DNA of 64,000 bases from Streptomyces hyaluromycini. Lineage in GTDB: Bacteria > Actinomycetota > Actinomycetes > Streptomycetales > Streptomycetaceae. Position numbers and translations under genes: made by a program. Of the stretch, positions 32,821 through 41,377 are shown in pieces (the stretch's first letter is position 1; every line of letters starts with the position of its first letter). Location: positions 276,442 to 340,441 of the forward strand of contig NZ_BCFL01000017.1 in the NCBI RefSeq assembly GCF_002217755.1, in the 5' to 3' direction. The notes under the pieces were generated by a model. That model saw only the letters and a program-made list of their open reading frames with translations, was not told the origin of the DNA and ran no database searches.

Positions 32821-34461
32821 TCAGTACCGGGGGTGCACCAGCGTCGACGGCGGCGGCCCGGCCGCCGGTGTCTTCAGCGCGTCCCGCTCCAGTGCCCCCT
32901 CCGTGAGCGTCCGCAGCCGTGGGCCGTCGGCCGGAAGGCGCAGCGGCGGGGCGTGGGAACCGGCCGTCGCCAGGACGAAGCCCCAGTCGTGCGGGGTCCT
33001 GGACTCGCCCGCCGAGCGGTCGGGGCCCGGGGTGAAACCGGCGTCGTGGCCGAGGACCCGGTAGGGGGTGGTGGCCAGGCCGGCGGCCCGTATGGTCGCG
33101 GCGACCGTCCAGAAGGCGCGGGGGCGGGCCTGGACCGGGCCCGCGTGGACGACCAGGCGGCCGCCGGGGGCGAGGGCGCGGCGGGCGAGGCCGTAGAACT
33201 CCTGGGAGTACAGCTTGGTGCTGGCGGTGATCCCGGGGTCGGGCAGGTCGGCGATGACGACGTCGTAGCCGGAGTAGCCGGAGCGGGGTGCGTCGCGCAG
33301 CCACTGGAAGGCGTCGGCGGTGAACACGTGGACGTGCGGGTCGTCGTACACGTGCCCGTTGAGCGCGGCGAGGGCGGGGTCGTGGCGGGCGAGGCGGACC
33401 AGGCCCGCGTCGAGTTCGACGATGTCGACGCGGTCGACGCCGGGGTGGCGCAGCACCTCGCGGGCGGCCATGCCGTCGCCGCCGCCGAGGATCAGCACGC
33501 GCGCGTGGGGGCCGCTCATGGCGGGGTGGACGAGGGCTTCGTGGTAGCGGCGTTCGTCGCGGCCGCCGACCCGCAGCCGGCCGTCCAGGAAGAGGTCGAG
33601 GGGGCGGCCGTGGGTGCCGCCGGTGAGGACGATCTCCTGGACGTCGGTCTGGAGGGCGACCCGGACGTCGGCGCCGTAGACGGCGTGCCGTGCGGCCCGT
33701 TCGAAGTCGCCGACGAGGACGGCGGCGGAGGCGAGGACGCCGAGGACGGTGACGTTGGCGACGAGGAGGGTCCAGCGGGCCCGGCGGGACAGGTCGCGGC
33801 GGAACAGGCCGAGGACCAGGGCGCCCCCGGCCACGACGTTGACCGTGCCGGTGAGCAGGGTCCCCGTCAACTGGCCGAGGAAGGGCAGCAGCAGGAACGG
33901 GAAGGCGAGGCCGCCGACCAGGGCGCCGACGTAGTCCGCCGCGAACAGGTCGGCCACGGCGCCGCCCGCGTCCTGGCGGCGGATGCGCTGGATGAGCTCC
34001 ATCAGGAGCGGCACCTCGGCGCCGATGAGCAGGCCGATGGCGAGGGAGAAGGCGACCAGGAGGCAGCGCGGGCCGGTGGCCCACAGGCCGCCCCAGCCGC
34101 CGGTCCAGGCGAAGACGGCGTACAGGGCCATCGCGCTGCAGCCGCCGATCAGCGCCAGCGCGGCCTCGACGGCGGCGAATCCGGCCGCCGCGTGCCAGCG
34201 CAGCCGTTTCGCGGCCAGTGAGCCGACGCCCATCGCGAAGACCATCACGGACAGCACGACGGAGGCCTGGGTGACCGAGTCGCCGATCAGGTACGAGGCG
34301 AGGGCGACCAGTTCGAGTTCGTACACCAATCCGCAGGCCGCGCAGACGAACACACACGCCAGGACCAGGAAGCGGCCCGTCCCCGGCCGCACGGGCAGCG
34401 GCGCGGGGGCGCCCCAGGGCCGCGGTGTGCCGGGCGGGGCGGGTGCGTGCGGATCGATCAC
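32821..34461 (-). CDS. Membrane spermidine-synthase-like protein
   Basis: 546 residues. Six to eight membrane helices (about 30-260) precede a spermidine-synthase-type methyltransferase fold: [29 protein letters not shown] near 335-363, DAFQWLRD, and [12 protein letters not shown], which holds the D-x-x-DP catalytic loop. Polyamine aminopropyltransferases use decarboxylated S-adenosylmethionine. The membrane-fused form is common in actinobacteria, and its true substrate is not settled. Confidence 0.87.
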   Translation of the reverse strand: MIDPHAPAPPGTPRPWGAPAPLPVRPGTGRFLVLACVFVCAACGLVYELELVALASYLIGDSVTQASVVLSVMVFAMGVGSLAAKRLRWHAAAGFAAVEAALALIGGCSAMALYAVFAWTGGWGGLWATGPRCLLVAFSLAIGLLIGAEVPLLMELIQRIRRQDAGGAVADLFAADYVGALVGGLAFPFLLLPFLGQLTGTLLTGTVNVVAGGALVLGLFRRDLSRRARWTLLVANVTVLGVLASAAVLVGDFERAARHAVYGADVRVALQTDVQEIVLTGGTHGRPLDLFLDGRLRVGGRDERRYHEALVHPAMSGPHARVLILGGGDGMAAREVLRHPGVDRVDIVELDAGLVRLARHDPALAALNGHVYDDPHVHVFTADAFQWLRDAPRSGYSGYDVVIADLPDPGITASTKLYSQEFYGLARRALAPGGRLVVHAGPVQARPRAFWTVAATIRAAGLATTPYRVLGHDAGFTPGPDRSAGESRTPHDWGFVLATAGSHAPPLRLPADGPRLRTLTEGALERDALKTPAAGPPPSTLVHPRY

Positions 34462-34546
34462 TCTGCGACGTTACGTCACTCGCTCGGTACGCTTCGTCAC
34501 CCACACGTGTGGAACTCCGGGCCCTTTGACGCCCCGTTGGTTTATG

Positions 34547-35077
34547 TCATCCGGCCACGGAGTGGGGTCCCGGAACCCGTACGCCGACCCGGGTCCGGGT
34601 CGCCACCAGCTGGCCGTCCTGCGGGTACGCGTGCCAGGTCCGCCAGTGCACCTGCCCCTCGTGCCGCTGGGCGAGCATCGCCGTGAAGGCGTGCGGGCTG
34701 CCCGGGAAGACCCCGGCGAGGCCGTACGGATGCTCGGAGACCAGTGCCAGCAGTTCCTGGGCACGGCCCGCGAAGGAGCCGGGTGACAGCACCTCGACGC
34801 GGGCCGCGAACTCGTACTCCCAGTCGCCGATGCGTTTGGCGACCCCGAGCGGCAGGGGGGTGCTGGACCCCGCGATGCACGCCACCGTCTCCGAACAGCC
34901 GCCGCACTCCTCCTCCAGGAGCACCTGGTGGGACGCGCCGAGCAGTCTCAACTGCAGCTTCGCCCCGGTCAGTTCCAGGTCGAGGGTGGCCAGGGCGGGC
35001 AGCGGCTCGCGTCCCAGGGCCCAGGCGAGGTCGGCCGCGCGCGTATCGGTGTAGGAGGTGTTCAGGGTCGTGAGCAT
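34547..35077 (-). CDS. DUF2617 protein
   Basis: 176 residues. It is a conserved actinobacterial protein of unknown function with the family start YTDTRAADLAWALG, then LLGASHQVLLEE, the Cys pair ECGGCSETVAC and GSPHAFTAMLAQR. The gene lies 85 bases upstream of the spermidine-synthase-like gene in the same direction. No catalytic residues can be assigned. Confidence 0.9.
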   Translation of the reverse strand: MLTTLNTSYTDTRAADLAWALGREPLPALATLDLELTGAKLQLRLLGASHQVLLEEECGGCSETVACIAGSSTPLPLGVAKRIGDWEYEFAARVEVLSPGSFAGRAQELLALVSEHPYGLAGVFPGSPHAFTAMLAQRHEGQVHWRTWHAYPQDGQLVATRTRVGVRVPGPHSVAG

Positions 35078-35407
35078 GGATCGGCTCCGCTAACAAGCAA
35101 AGGGGAGAAGTGTGGTCCGGCGCACCTCGGTCGACACCGGGAGATCGGCCCGGCCGGCCCAGCCGGGGGAGGGTGTCGTCAGGACGTCCGAGGCGCTGCT
35201 TTGGTGATTTAGAGGGAATCATGAACTGTGGCGCTGCCACAGCGTTTTTACCCAACTTCGTGGGGTTTCCATCCCTCAGAGGGCTCCACAGCTCAACTGT
35301 TCAACCATGTCGTGCGCCCCGCTGCTTGCGGCGTACGCCGGGGCGCCCGGCGAGAGCTCCCCCGCTCTCCGTCCGGACGCCCCGGTCTTTCACCGCCTGC
35401 GGGCGGC
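35078..35407. other. Intergenic region between DUF2617 gene and Gly/Cys-rich gene
   Basis: 330 bases with no convincing gene. It is more AT-rich at 35200-35290 and contains the hairpin CTGTGGC-gct-GCCACAG (35226-35242) followed by CGTTTTT on the + strand, which would be a rho-independent terminator for + transcripts although no + gene precedes it. The promoter of DUF2617 is probably in the 35090-35220 part. Confidence 0.5.
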
Positions 35408-35692
35408 TCAGTTGCCCCCGCCGCAGCCTCCCCCGCCGCACGACGAGCCGCCCCCGCAGGACGATCCGCCGCATGAGGAGTGGCCGCCGCCGCACGAGTG
35501 ACCGCCGCCGTGATGACCGCCGTGCGAGGACGACGACCCCGAGTCCCCGGCCCACCAGCTGCCGGAGCTGTCGTAGGACGAGGAACCTCCGCTTCGGTAC
35601 GCCCCCTTGGTCCCGCCGCCCCGGCGGACCGCCGACGCGACGATCGCGAGGCAGATGACCGCTGCCACCACCACGATGAAGACGGTGCCCAT
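35408..35692 (-). CDS. Small membrane protein with Gly/His/Cys-rich tail
   Basis: 94 residues from the ATG at 35690-35692. One N-terminal membrane helix (VFIVVVAAVICLAIVASAV) is followed by a Ser/Gly segment (35-60) and a tail from about residue 58 made almost only of Gly, His, Ser and Cys, with repeats such as GHSCGGGHSSCGGSSCGG. At least seven cysteines and five histidines are present. Such tails occur in uncharacterised actinobacterial membrane proteins and could bind metal or anchor disulfides. Function unknown. Confidence 0.75.
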   Translation of the reverse strand: MGTVFIVVVAAVICLAIVASAVRRGGGTKGAYRSGGSSSYDSSGSWWAGDSGSSSSHGGHHGGGHSCGGGHSSCGGSSCGGGSSCGGGGCGGGN

Positions 35693-35826
35693 GGCGTCAC
35701 CTTCTTTCCGTTCCCCCGAAGGCGACCCCCCGTGGGCGCCCCGGCCACCGCGAGAACGCGGCGTGGACTGGGGATGCCCCGCCGTCACGGCGGCCAAAGC
35801 GGAGTTGAGGAACTTCTGAGGGTCCC

Positions 35827-36240
35827 TCAGGACAGCCGGCCCCTCGTCAGCGCGAAGAGGATCAGGAGGTCGATCGTCATCACCGGGATGGCCCACAACG
35901 GGTAGTACGGAACGAACATGAACTGGGTGATCAGGCTGACCGCCGCCACCCCTATACCGGCCCCGCGGCCCCAGCCCTGGTCCGTCAGCACGCCCAGGGC
36001 GGCGATGACGAGTGCCACTCCGATCACGAGGTGAATCCAGCCCCAGGCCGTCAGGTCGAACCGGTAGGAGTACCGGGACGCGGCGAACAGCGTGTCCTGT
36101 GCGATACCGGATGCGCCCATCAGAATGCTGAGGGGGCCGCTGAGCATCATCATGCTCCCGGCGAACATGGACGCGTTGAACGTTCCGCTGCCGCCAGGCT
36201 CCCCGTGTCCTCGCTCTGGCCTGCTCGGCACCGTTGTCAT
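35827..36240 (-). CDS. Four-helix membrane protein (DUF7144-like)
   Basis: 137 residues from the ATG at 36238-36240 with GGAAGG upstream. It has four membrane segments with the pattern SMMMLSGPLSILMGASGIAQDTLF, AWGWIHLVIGVALVIAALGVL (quoted in parts), FMFVPYYPLWAIPVMTIDLLILFAL. This matches the small membrane proteins now grouped as DUF7144. Role unknown. It faces away from the aminotransferase gene. Confidence 0.8.
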   Translation of the reverse strand: MTTVPSRPERGHGEPGGSGTFNASMFAGSMMMLSGPLSILMGASGIAQDTLFAASRYSYRFDLTAWGWIHLVIGVALVIAALGVLTDQGWGRGAGIGVAAVSLITQFMFVPYYPLWAIPVMTIDLLILFALTRGRLS

Positions 36241-36423
36241 GGCAGCAACCTTCCTGTGCAGCGCGGTCACCGATGCACAGTGCCCGCGGAAGTCGGCCAT
36301 GCCCTCCTGCCAGCATGGCCGCAATCCCCCGGCACCGCGACCGCAGCCCGTACCGCCGTCAGGGCATCGCCGCAGGTGCCCGCCCGGAAGCCGGGTTGAG
36401 GAACTCCGGAGCTTGGGCGCAGG

Positions 36424-37611
36424 ATGACCGGCATGACCTCCAGCGAACGCCCCCTCCTCAACCGCCGGCTCGCCGAGTTCGGGACCACGATCTTCGCCGA
36501 GATGTCCGCCCTGGCCCTCAGCACGGGCTCCATCAACCTGGGGCAGGGCTTCCCGGACACCGACGGTCCCGAGGAGGTCAGGGAGGCCGCCGTGCGCGCG
36601 CTGCGCGAGGGGCACGGCAACCAGTACCCGCCGGGCCCGGGCGTCCCCGAGCTGCGCACCGCGATCGCGGCACACCAGCAGCGCCGGTACGGCCTCTCCT
36701 ACGACCCGGACGCCGAGGTCCTGGTCACGGCGGGCGCCACGGAGGCCATCGCGGCCGCCCTCCTCGCCCTCCTCGAACCCGGTGACGAGGTCGTCGCCCT
36801 GGAGCCGTACTACGACTCCTACGCGGCGAGCATCGCGATGGCCGGCGGCACCCGGGTCCCGGTCACCCTCCGCCCCGACGCCGGCGCCTTCCGCCTCGAC
36901 CTCGACGAGCTGCGCGCGGCGGTCACCCCGCGCACCCGGCTCCTCCTGATCAACACCCCGCACAACCCGACCGGCACGGTCCTCACCCGCGCCGAGCTGA
37001 CCGCGGTCGCCGAACTGGCGGTCGAGCGCGACCTGCTGGTCGTGACCGACGAGGTGTACGAGCACCTGGTGTACGACGGCGCCGAGCACATCCCCCTGGC
37101 GACCCTCCCCGGCATGCGCGAGCGCACGGTCACCATCGGCTCGGCCGGCAAGACGTTCTCCTTCACCGGCTGGAAGGTCGGCTGGGTGACGTCGACGCCG
37201 GAGCTGGTCACGGCGGTGCGCTCGGCGAAGCAGTTCCTGACGTACGTCGCCTCGGGCCCCTTCCAGTACGCGGTCGCGGAGGCCCTCGCCCTCCCGGACG
37301 CGTACTTCGAGACGTTCCGCCGGGACATGCAGACCAAGCGGGACATCCTCGCGGCGGGCCTGACGGAGGCGGGCTTCGAGGTCTACGACACCACCGGCAC
37401 GTACTTCATCACCACCGACATCCGCCCCCTCGGGGAAACGGACGGCTTCGCCTTCTGCCGTTCCCTGCCGGAACGGGCCGGGGTCGTCGCCATCCCGAAC
37501 GCGGTCTTCTACGACCACCGGGAGGCGGGGGCGCCGTTCGTACGGTTCGCGTTCTGCAAGCGTGCGGAGGTGCTGAAGGAGGCGGCGGAGCGGCTGCGGC
37601 AGTTGTCGTAG
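36424..37611 (+). CDS. Class I PLP aminotransferase (DapC / kynurenine-aminotransferase-like)
   Basis: 395 residues. Class I/II aminotransferase with GQGFPDTDGPEEV, NQYPPGPGVPELR, INTPHNPTGTVLT (PLP-binding Asn), TDEVYEHLVYDG, PLP lysine in TIGSAGKTFSFTGWKVGW, and the substrate Arg in FVRFAFCK. Closest in pattern to N-succinyldiaminopimelate aminotransferase, with kynurenine or methionine transaminases as alternatives. A broken relative sharing a 44-base identical stretch lies at 40985. Confidence 0.9.
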   Translation: MTGMTSSERPLLNRRLAEFGTTIFAEMSALALSTGSINLGQGFPDTDGPEEVREAAVRALREGHGNQYPPGPGVPELRTAIAAHQQRRYGLSYDPDAEVLVTAGATEAIAAALLALLEPGDEVVALEPYYDSYAASIAMAGGTRVPVTLRPDAGAFRLDLDELRAAVTPRTRLLLINTPHNPTGTVLTRAELTAVAELAVERDLLVVTDEVYEHLVYDGAEHIPLATLPGMRERTVTIGSAGKTFSFTGWKVGWVTSTPELVTAVRSAKQFLTYVASGPFQYAVAEALALPDAYFETFRRDMQTKRDILAAGLTEAGFEVYDTTGTYFITTDIRPLGETDGFAFCRSLPERAGVVAIPNAVFYDHREAGAPFVRFAFCKRAEVLKEAAERLRQLS

Positions 37612-37614
37612 GGG

Positions 37615-37712
37615 GCCGACCCAGCCTGCGGGTGCGTGGGGGCTGAGCGCGCAATTCCTCCCCCAGCCTTCGGCCGGGGGTACCCCCAGCGCCCCTTACG
37701 GGGCGCTGCAGG
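37615..37712. repeat. Intergenic repeat, copy D, with terminator hairpin
   Basis: Directly after the aminotransferase stop: GAGCGCGCAATTCCTCCCCC, GGGGGTACCCCC and the hairpin AGCGCCCC-ttac-GGGGCGCT (37688-37707). Probably terminates the aminotransferase transcript. Confidence 0.65.
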
Positions 37713-37886
37713 CGCCGGGTTCGCTCCACCTTCTGCATGCACGAAGCGTCGGAGGCTGTGCGGTGTCCTTCGGGTGTCGCGCGGGGCGGCGGCCACGACA
37801 GCGCCGGGGGGACCCCCCGGACGCGGACTACTCTGTTGCCGCTGAACGATTCCGTGACGTGTGGGACTTGGAAGGGTTGACCGGCG

Positions 37887-40088
37887 ATGCCGCTGAGCAC
37901 CGAGGAGTCGGGGTCCATCGGGGCGATAGGCGGCTACCTGCTCGTCGACCGGCTCGGCAGTGGCGGCATGGGAGTCGTCTACCTCGGCCGCTCCGCCTCC
38001 GGACGCCGCGTCGCCGTCAAGGTCGTACACGCGCAATACGCGCAGGACGAGGAGTTCCGCACCCGTTTCCGCCAGGAGATCGCGGCGGCACGGCGCGTCA
38101 GCGGAGCGTTCACCGCCCCCGTCGTGGACGCCGACCCGGACGCCGAACTGCCGTGGATGGCGACGCTGTACGTGCCGGGCCGCACCCTCGATGACCTCGT
38201 CGCCGAGCAGGGCGCACTCGGCGGGCCCGGACTGCGCACGCTGGCCCTGGGGCTGGTGGAGGCGCTGCGGGACATCCACCAGGCCGGTGTCGTGCACCGG
38301 GACCTGAAGCCGAGCAACGTGCTGATGGCCGACGACGGCCCGCGCGTCATCGACTTCGGCATCTCACGGGCGGCCGACAACGAGGCCCTCACGGTGACCG
38401 GACGCCTCATCGGCACCCCACCCTTCATGTCCCCCGAGCAGTTCGCCTCGCCCAAGGACGTGACCGCCGCCTCGGACGTCTTCTCGCTCGGCTCGCTCCT
38501 GGTGTACGCCGCCACCGGAAACCGTCCCTTCGAAGGCGGCAGCCCGTACATGACGGGCTATCAGGTGGTGCACGAGCAGCCCTCCTTGGACGGCGTACCG
38601 GAGCCGCTGCTGGGCATCGTCGAACGCTGCCTGGCCAAAGACCCGGCCGACAGGCCTCGACTGGACGAACTGCAACGGCTGTTCAGGTCCCTGCCGGACA
38701 CGGCCGACGCCGTGGCGGTGGGCGGCCCGCCGACCGTGCCGGGACACCGGAGACACTCCCGGGGCGCCGGCGACACCACCGCCGCCGGGCACGCCGGTCG
38801 CGGACGCCGGACGCGTCGGCTGGTTGTCCTCGGCGCGATCCTGGCCGTCACCGGGGTGTCCGCGTCGATGTACCACCTCAAGTCGAGCGCGCAGTCCGGC
38901 GATGCCCGTCCCGGCGCGAGCGCCTCGGCGTCCCCGGCCCCGGCACTTCCCACCGGCTGGCGGCCCTGGCAGACGCATCTCACCCGAGCCGTGCGGGACG
39001 ATTCGTCGAGCATCAACGTGGGCGATGTGGACGCCGGTTGTGTGTCCGCCGGATCCGCCCTGTACTGCGCGGGCACCGGCTTCACGGTGGCCCGTCTCGA
39101 CGCCGCCTCGGGCCGCGTCGCGTGGCGGTACGGGAACAGTTCCCAGGCGGCCGAGCGACCCTTGGGCGTGCGGGACGGGATCGTCTACACATACGAGCAA
39201 CCGGACGAGGTGTACGCGGACCAACGGGTGATCGCCCTCGACGCCGACACCGGCAGACGCGTCTGGACCCGTGAGGTCAGCGCGACGGCGCGCGTCGCCC
39301 TGTTCGACGGCGGCGTCCTGGCGATGTCGGACACCGCGAAGGAGTTCGTCGCCCTGGACGCCACCACGGGCAAGGACCTGTGGCGCGCCCCGGCCAAGTC
39401 GTCGGCGGGCAGCCTCTGTGCCCCGGTGGTCCTGGGCGACGCTCCCTACGGTCTCTGCGCCGACGCGAACGACCCCACCAAGGGCTCGGCCGGCCTGCTG
39501 CGCTTCGACCCGGCCGGCGGCACGGCGGACGCACTCGACCCGCTGCCCGTGAGCGCGACGCCGCTCGGCACCCTCGCCGGGGGGCCGCTGTTCGTGCTGC
39601 CGAAGGACACCACCGGGTACCAGCCGGACGATGGCAAGGACGAGTCGTACACCGCTCTGCTGCGGGTGAACCCGAACACCGGCACCGCCACCAGGATTTT
39701 CCTGGAAGGCACCCCGCGCGGCACACCGACCGTGATCGACCGGACCGTGTACTTCGTCCGCCCCGACGGGACGGTCACCGCGGTCGATGCCGCCAACGGC
39801 ACCCGGCTGTGGCAGCGGGACACGCAGATCGAGAACCTGTCGGCTCCGGTGCGCTCGGCGACGTACGACACCGTCTACCTCGCCAACCGCTACGGCCGCC
39901 TCGCCGCCCTCGACCAGGACACCGGGGCCGTCCGCTGGACCACGCCCAAGCTGGACGACCCGGGCACCTCGGTGCAGAACACGATCCCGAGCGTGCTGCT
40001 GGCGTACGACGCGATCGTGGCCGTGGCAGGGGAGACGGCCTTCTCGGTGAGCCCGGTCCGGGGGCCGACGGGAGAGACGGCGAACTGA
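37887..40088 (+). CDS. Ser/Thr protein kinase with C-terminal PQQ-like beta-propeller
   Basis: 733 residues. The kinase domain (about 12-275) has every key motif: LGSGGMGVVYLGR glycine loop, RVAVKVVH lysine, VVHRDLKPSNVL catalytic loop, VIDFGISR DFG, GTPPFMSPEQ. A juxtamembrane stretch and one helix (LVVLGAILAVTGVSASMYHL, about 312-331) lead to an outside region of about 390 residues with repeated LDAxTGxxxW units (VIALDADTGRRVW, FVALDATTGKDLW, LAALDQDTGAVRW), a propeller sensor. It probably senses an extracellular ligand and phosphorylates cytoplasmic targets. Confidence 0.95.
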   Translation: MPLSTEESGSIGAIGGYLLVDRLGSGGMGVVYLGRSASGRRVAVKVVHAQYAQDEEFRTRFRQEIAAARRVSGAFTAPVVDADPDAELPWMATLYVPGRTLDDLVAEQGALGGPGLRTLALGLVEALRDIHQAGVVHRDLKPSNVLMADDGPRVIDFGISRAADNEALTVTGRLIGTPPFMSPEQFASPKDVTAASDVFSLGSLLVYAATGNRPFEGGSPYMTGYQVVHEQPSLDGVPEPLLGIVERCLAKDPADRPRLDELQRLFRSLPDTADAVAVGGPPTVPGHRRHSRGAGDTTAAGHAGRGRRTRRLVVLGAILAVTGVSASMYHLKSSAQSGDARPGASASASPAPALPTGWRPWQTHLTRAVRDDSSSINVGDVDAGCVSAGSALYCAGTGFTVARLDAASGRVAWRYGNSSQAAERPLGVRDGIVYTYEQPDEVYADQRVIALDADTGRRVWTREVSATARVALFDGGVLAMSDTAKEFVALDATTGKDLWRAPAKSSAGSLCAPVVLGDAPYGLCADANDPTKGSAGLLRFDPAGGTADALDPLPVSATPLGTLAGGPLFVLPKDTTGYQPDDGKDESYTALLRVNPNTGTATRIFLEGTPRGTPTVIDRTVYFVRPDGTVTAVDAANGTRLWQRDTQIENLSAPVRSATYDTVYLANRYGRLAALDQDTGAVRWTTPKLDDPGTSVQNTIPSVLLAYDAIVAVAGETAFSVSPVRGPTGETAN

Positions 40089-40283
40089 CGGCCTCCGGGT
40101 TCCGCGAGCGGAGCAGGACGAGACGGGTTCGGTCGCGCGGGTCGCCGAGCAGCTCGCTGAAGGGCGCAAGCCCCTGCCCGACCGGGTCCGGCACGGCGAG
40201 ATCCATGGCCGCCGCCGACCAGGAACGCGCGTCCGACGACGGAGCTGCCGACGGCATGGCCTTGCCGCACCGGGAGTCCTTCG

Positions 40284-40838
40284 TCAGCGGGCGTCCGCCT
40301 CGGGCTCCGGACGCGGGAGTTCGTCGAGGTCGAGGGTGAAGGTACGGCCGTCGGCCAGCGGGATGGGGAGCTTGCCCGTGCCGTACTTGTGGGTGTGTGC
40401 CGCGATGTAACCCGTGGCGGTCGGCTGGGTGTGCAGGACGACTTCCTGGGCGTAGGGGTCCACGACCAGGTAGATCGGGATGCCATAGCGGCCGTACTTC
40501 GCGGTGCAGTCGTCGTAGTCCTTGCGTGCGGATGAGGTCGAGACGACCTCGGAGATCAGCAGGACGTCCTCGAAGCTGTAGCGCTTGCCTTCCTTGCGTG
40601 CGTCCTCGCGCAGGATCGCCAGGTCGGGGGCGGAGTTCTCGTCGGCGGGGAAGTCGATGCAGACATCGGAGGCGGTCTTCGCATGGCGTCCGAGGGACAC
40701 GATCGTGTCGTACTGCATCGACTTGATCGTGCTGGAGTGCTCGAAGCTCTGCGGAGTCATGATCACCTTTCCGTCGGCCCCGAACAGGACCGTGTACCCC
40801 TCGGGGAACTCGGTGTGAACGATCGCGTCGACGCTCAT
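40284..40838 (-). CDS. Uma2-family (DUF820) nuclease-fold protein
   Basis: 184 residues. Family features: PQSFEHSSTIKSMQY start, DFPADENSAPDLAILRED with the conserved Asp, LLISEVVSTSSARKDYDDCTAKYGRYGIPIYLVVDP. The ExK-type catalytic pattern of the PD-(D/E)XK fold is partly replaced (EVVS instead of EVxS-K). Second member of the family in the window and clearly divergent from the one at 9777. Confidence 0.83.
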   Translation of the reverse strand: MSVDAIVHTEFPEGYTVLFGADGKVIMTPQSFEHSSTIKSMQYDTIVSLGRHAKTASDVCIDFPADENSAPDLAILREDARKEGKRYSFEDVLLISEVVSTSSARKDYDDCTAKYGRYGIPIYLVVDPYAQEVVLHTQPTATGYIAAHTHKYGTGKLPIPLADGRTFTLDLDELPRPEPEADAR

Positions 40839-40927
40839 GGACGGCTCCTTCCCGTGTGTGGTCAGGATACGGCGGACAGCGCCGCTCCCCGAGGCCGTAC
40901 AGCGACCGGCTCACCAGCAGTCCTGGA

Positions 40928-40982
40928 GACACCTCTGGTGAGCCTGTTGCACGACACCGAATGAGTGCACGAACGAGGTGTC
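40928..40982. repeat. Inverted repeat next to the aminotransferase remnant
   Basis: GACACCTC (40928-40935) and GAGGTGTC (40975-40982) form an 8-bp perfect inverted repeat ending two bases before the pseudogene homology begins. It could be an element end or an operator left over from the deletion event. Confidence 0.45.
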
Positions 40983-40984
40983 GC

Positions 40985-41097
40985 CTGGGTGACGTCGACG
41001 CCGGAGCTGGTCACGGCGGTGCGCTCGGTTCGCCTTCTGCAAGAAGGACGACGTCCTCCGCGAGGCCACCGGCCGTCTGCAACGCCTGGCGTCCTGA
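40985..41097 (+). pseudogene. Aminotransferase remnant (internally deleted)
   Basis: Bases 40985-41028 are identical over 44 bases to 37182-37225 of the intact aminotransferase (coding WVTSTPELVTAVRS). They are joined directly to 41026-41097, which in another frame encodes the end of a related enzyme (FAFCKKDDVLREATGRLQRL, stop at 41095). About 100 codons between the two parts are missing. Both donor sites share CGG at the junction, fitting a small-homology deletion. The remnant cannot make an enzyme. Confidence 0.8.
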
Positions 41098-41172
41098 ATC
41101 GGACGGGGGCCCGGGTGCCGGGCGGAGCGCTGTCGGTGAGCCTTCCGCTCCTTGGGACGACCGGCGTGGTTC

Positions 41173-41201
41173 TTGACACCCGATCGGAGTCCATCCAAGA
41201 T
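41173..41201 (+). promoter_or_regulatory. Promoter of the secreted Ig-like protein gene
   Basis: TTGACA (41173-41178), 17-base spacer, CAAGAT (41196-41201). Good match to the housekeeping-type consensus. About 175 bases upstream of the ATG at 41378, leaving a long 5' leader. Confidence 0.5.
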
Positions 41202-41377
41202 CTTCACGCTGCTGCCACACTGGCCACCCGCTCCCCGTCCGTACACCGTGACTCGGGGATGGTCTGCGCCACGCCTCTCGTTTCCGGGTCCGTCATGGAG
41301 CCGGGCCCCGAGCGGAAGCGGCTTGCGGACCGCACCCGGCGCCTCCGCCGAGCCAGGGCAGGCCCAGGAGGAGAGAC

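Noticed and set aside
35228..35658. + strand frames starting near ATGAACTGTGGC
   Set aside because: Run antisense through the Gly/Cys-rich gene and become Arg/Pro-rich; no homology pattern.
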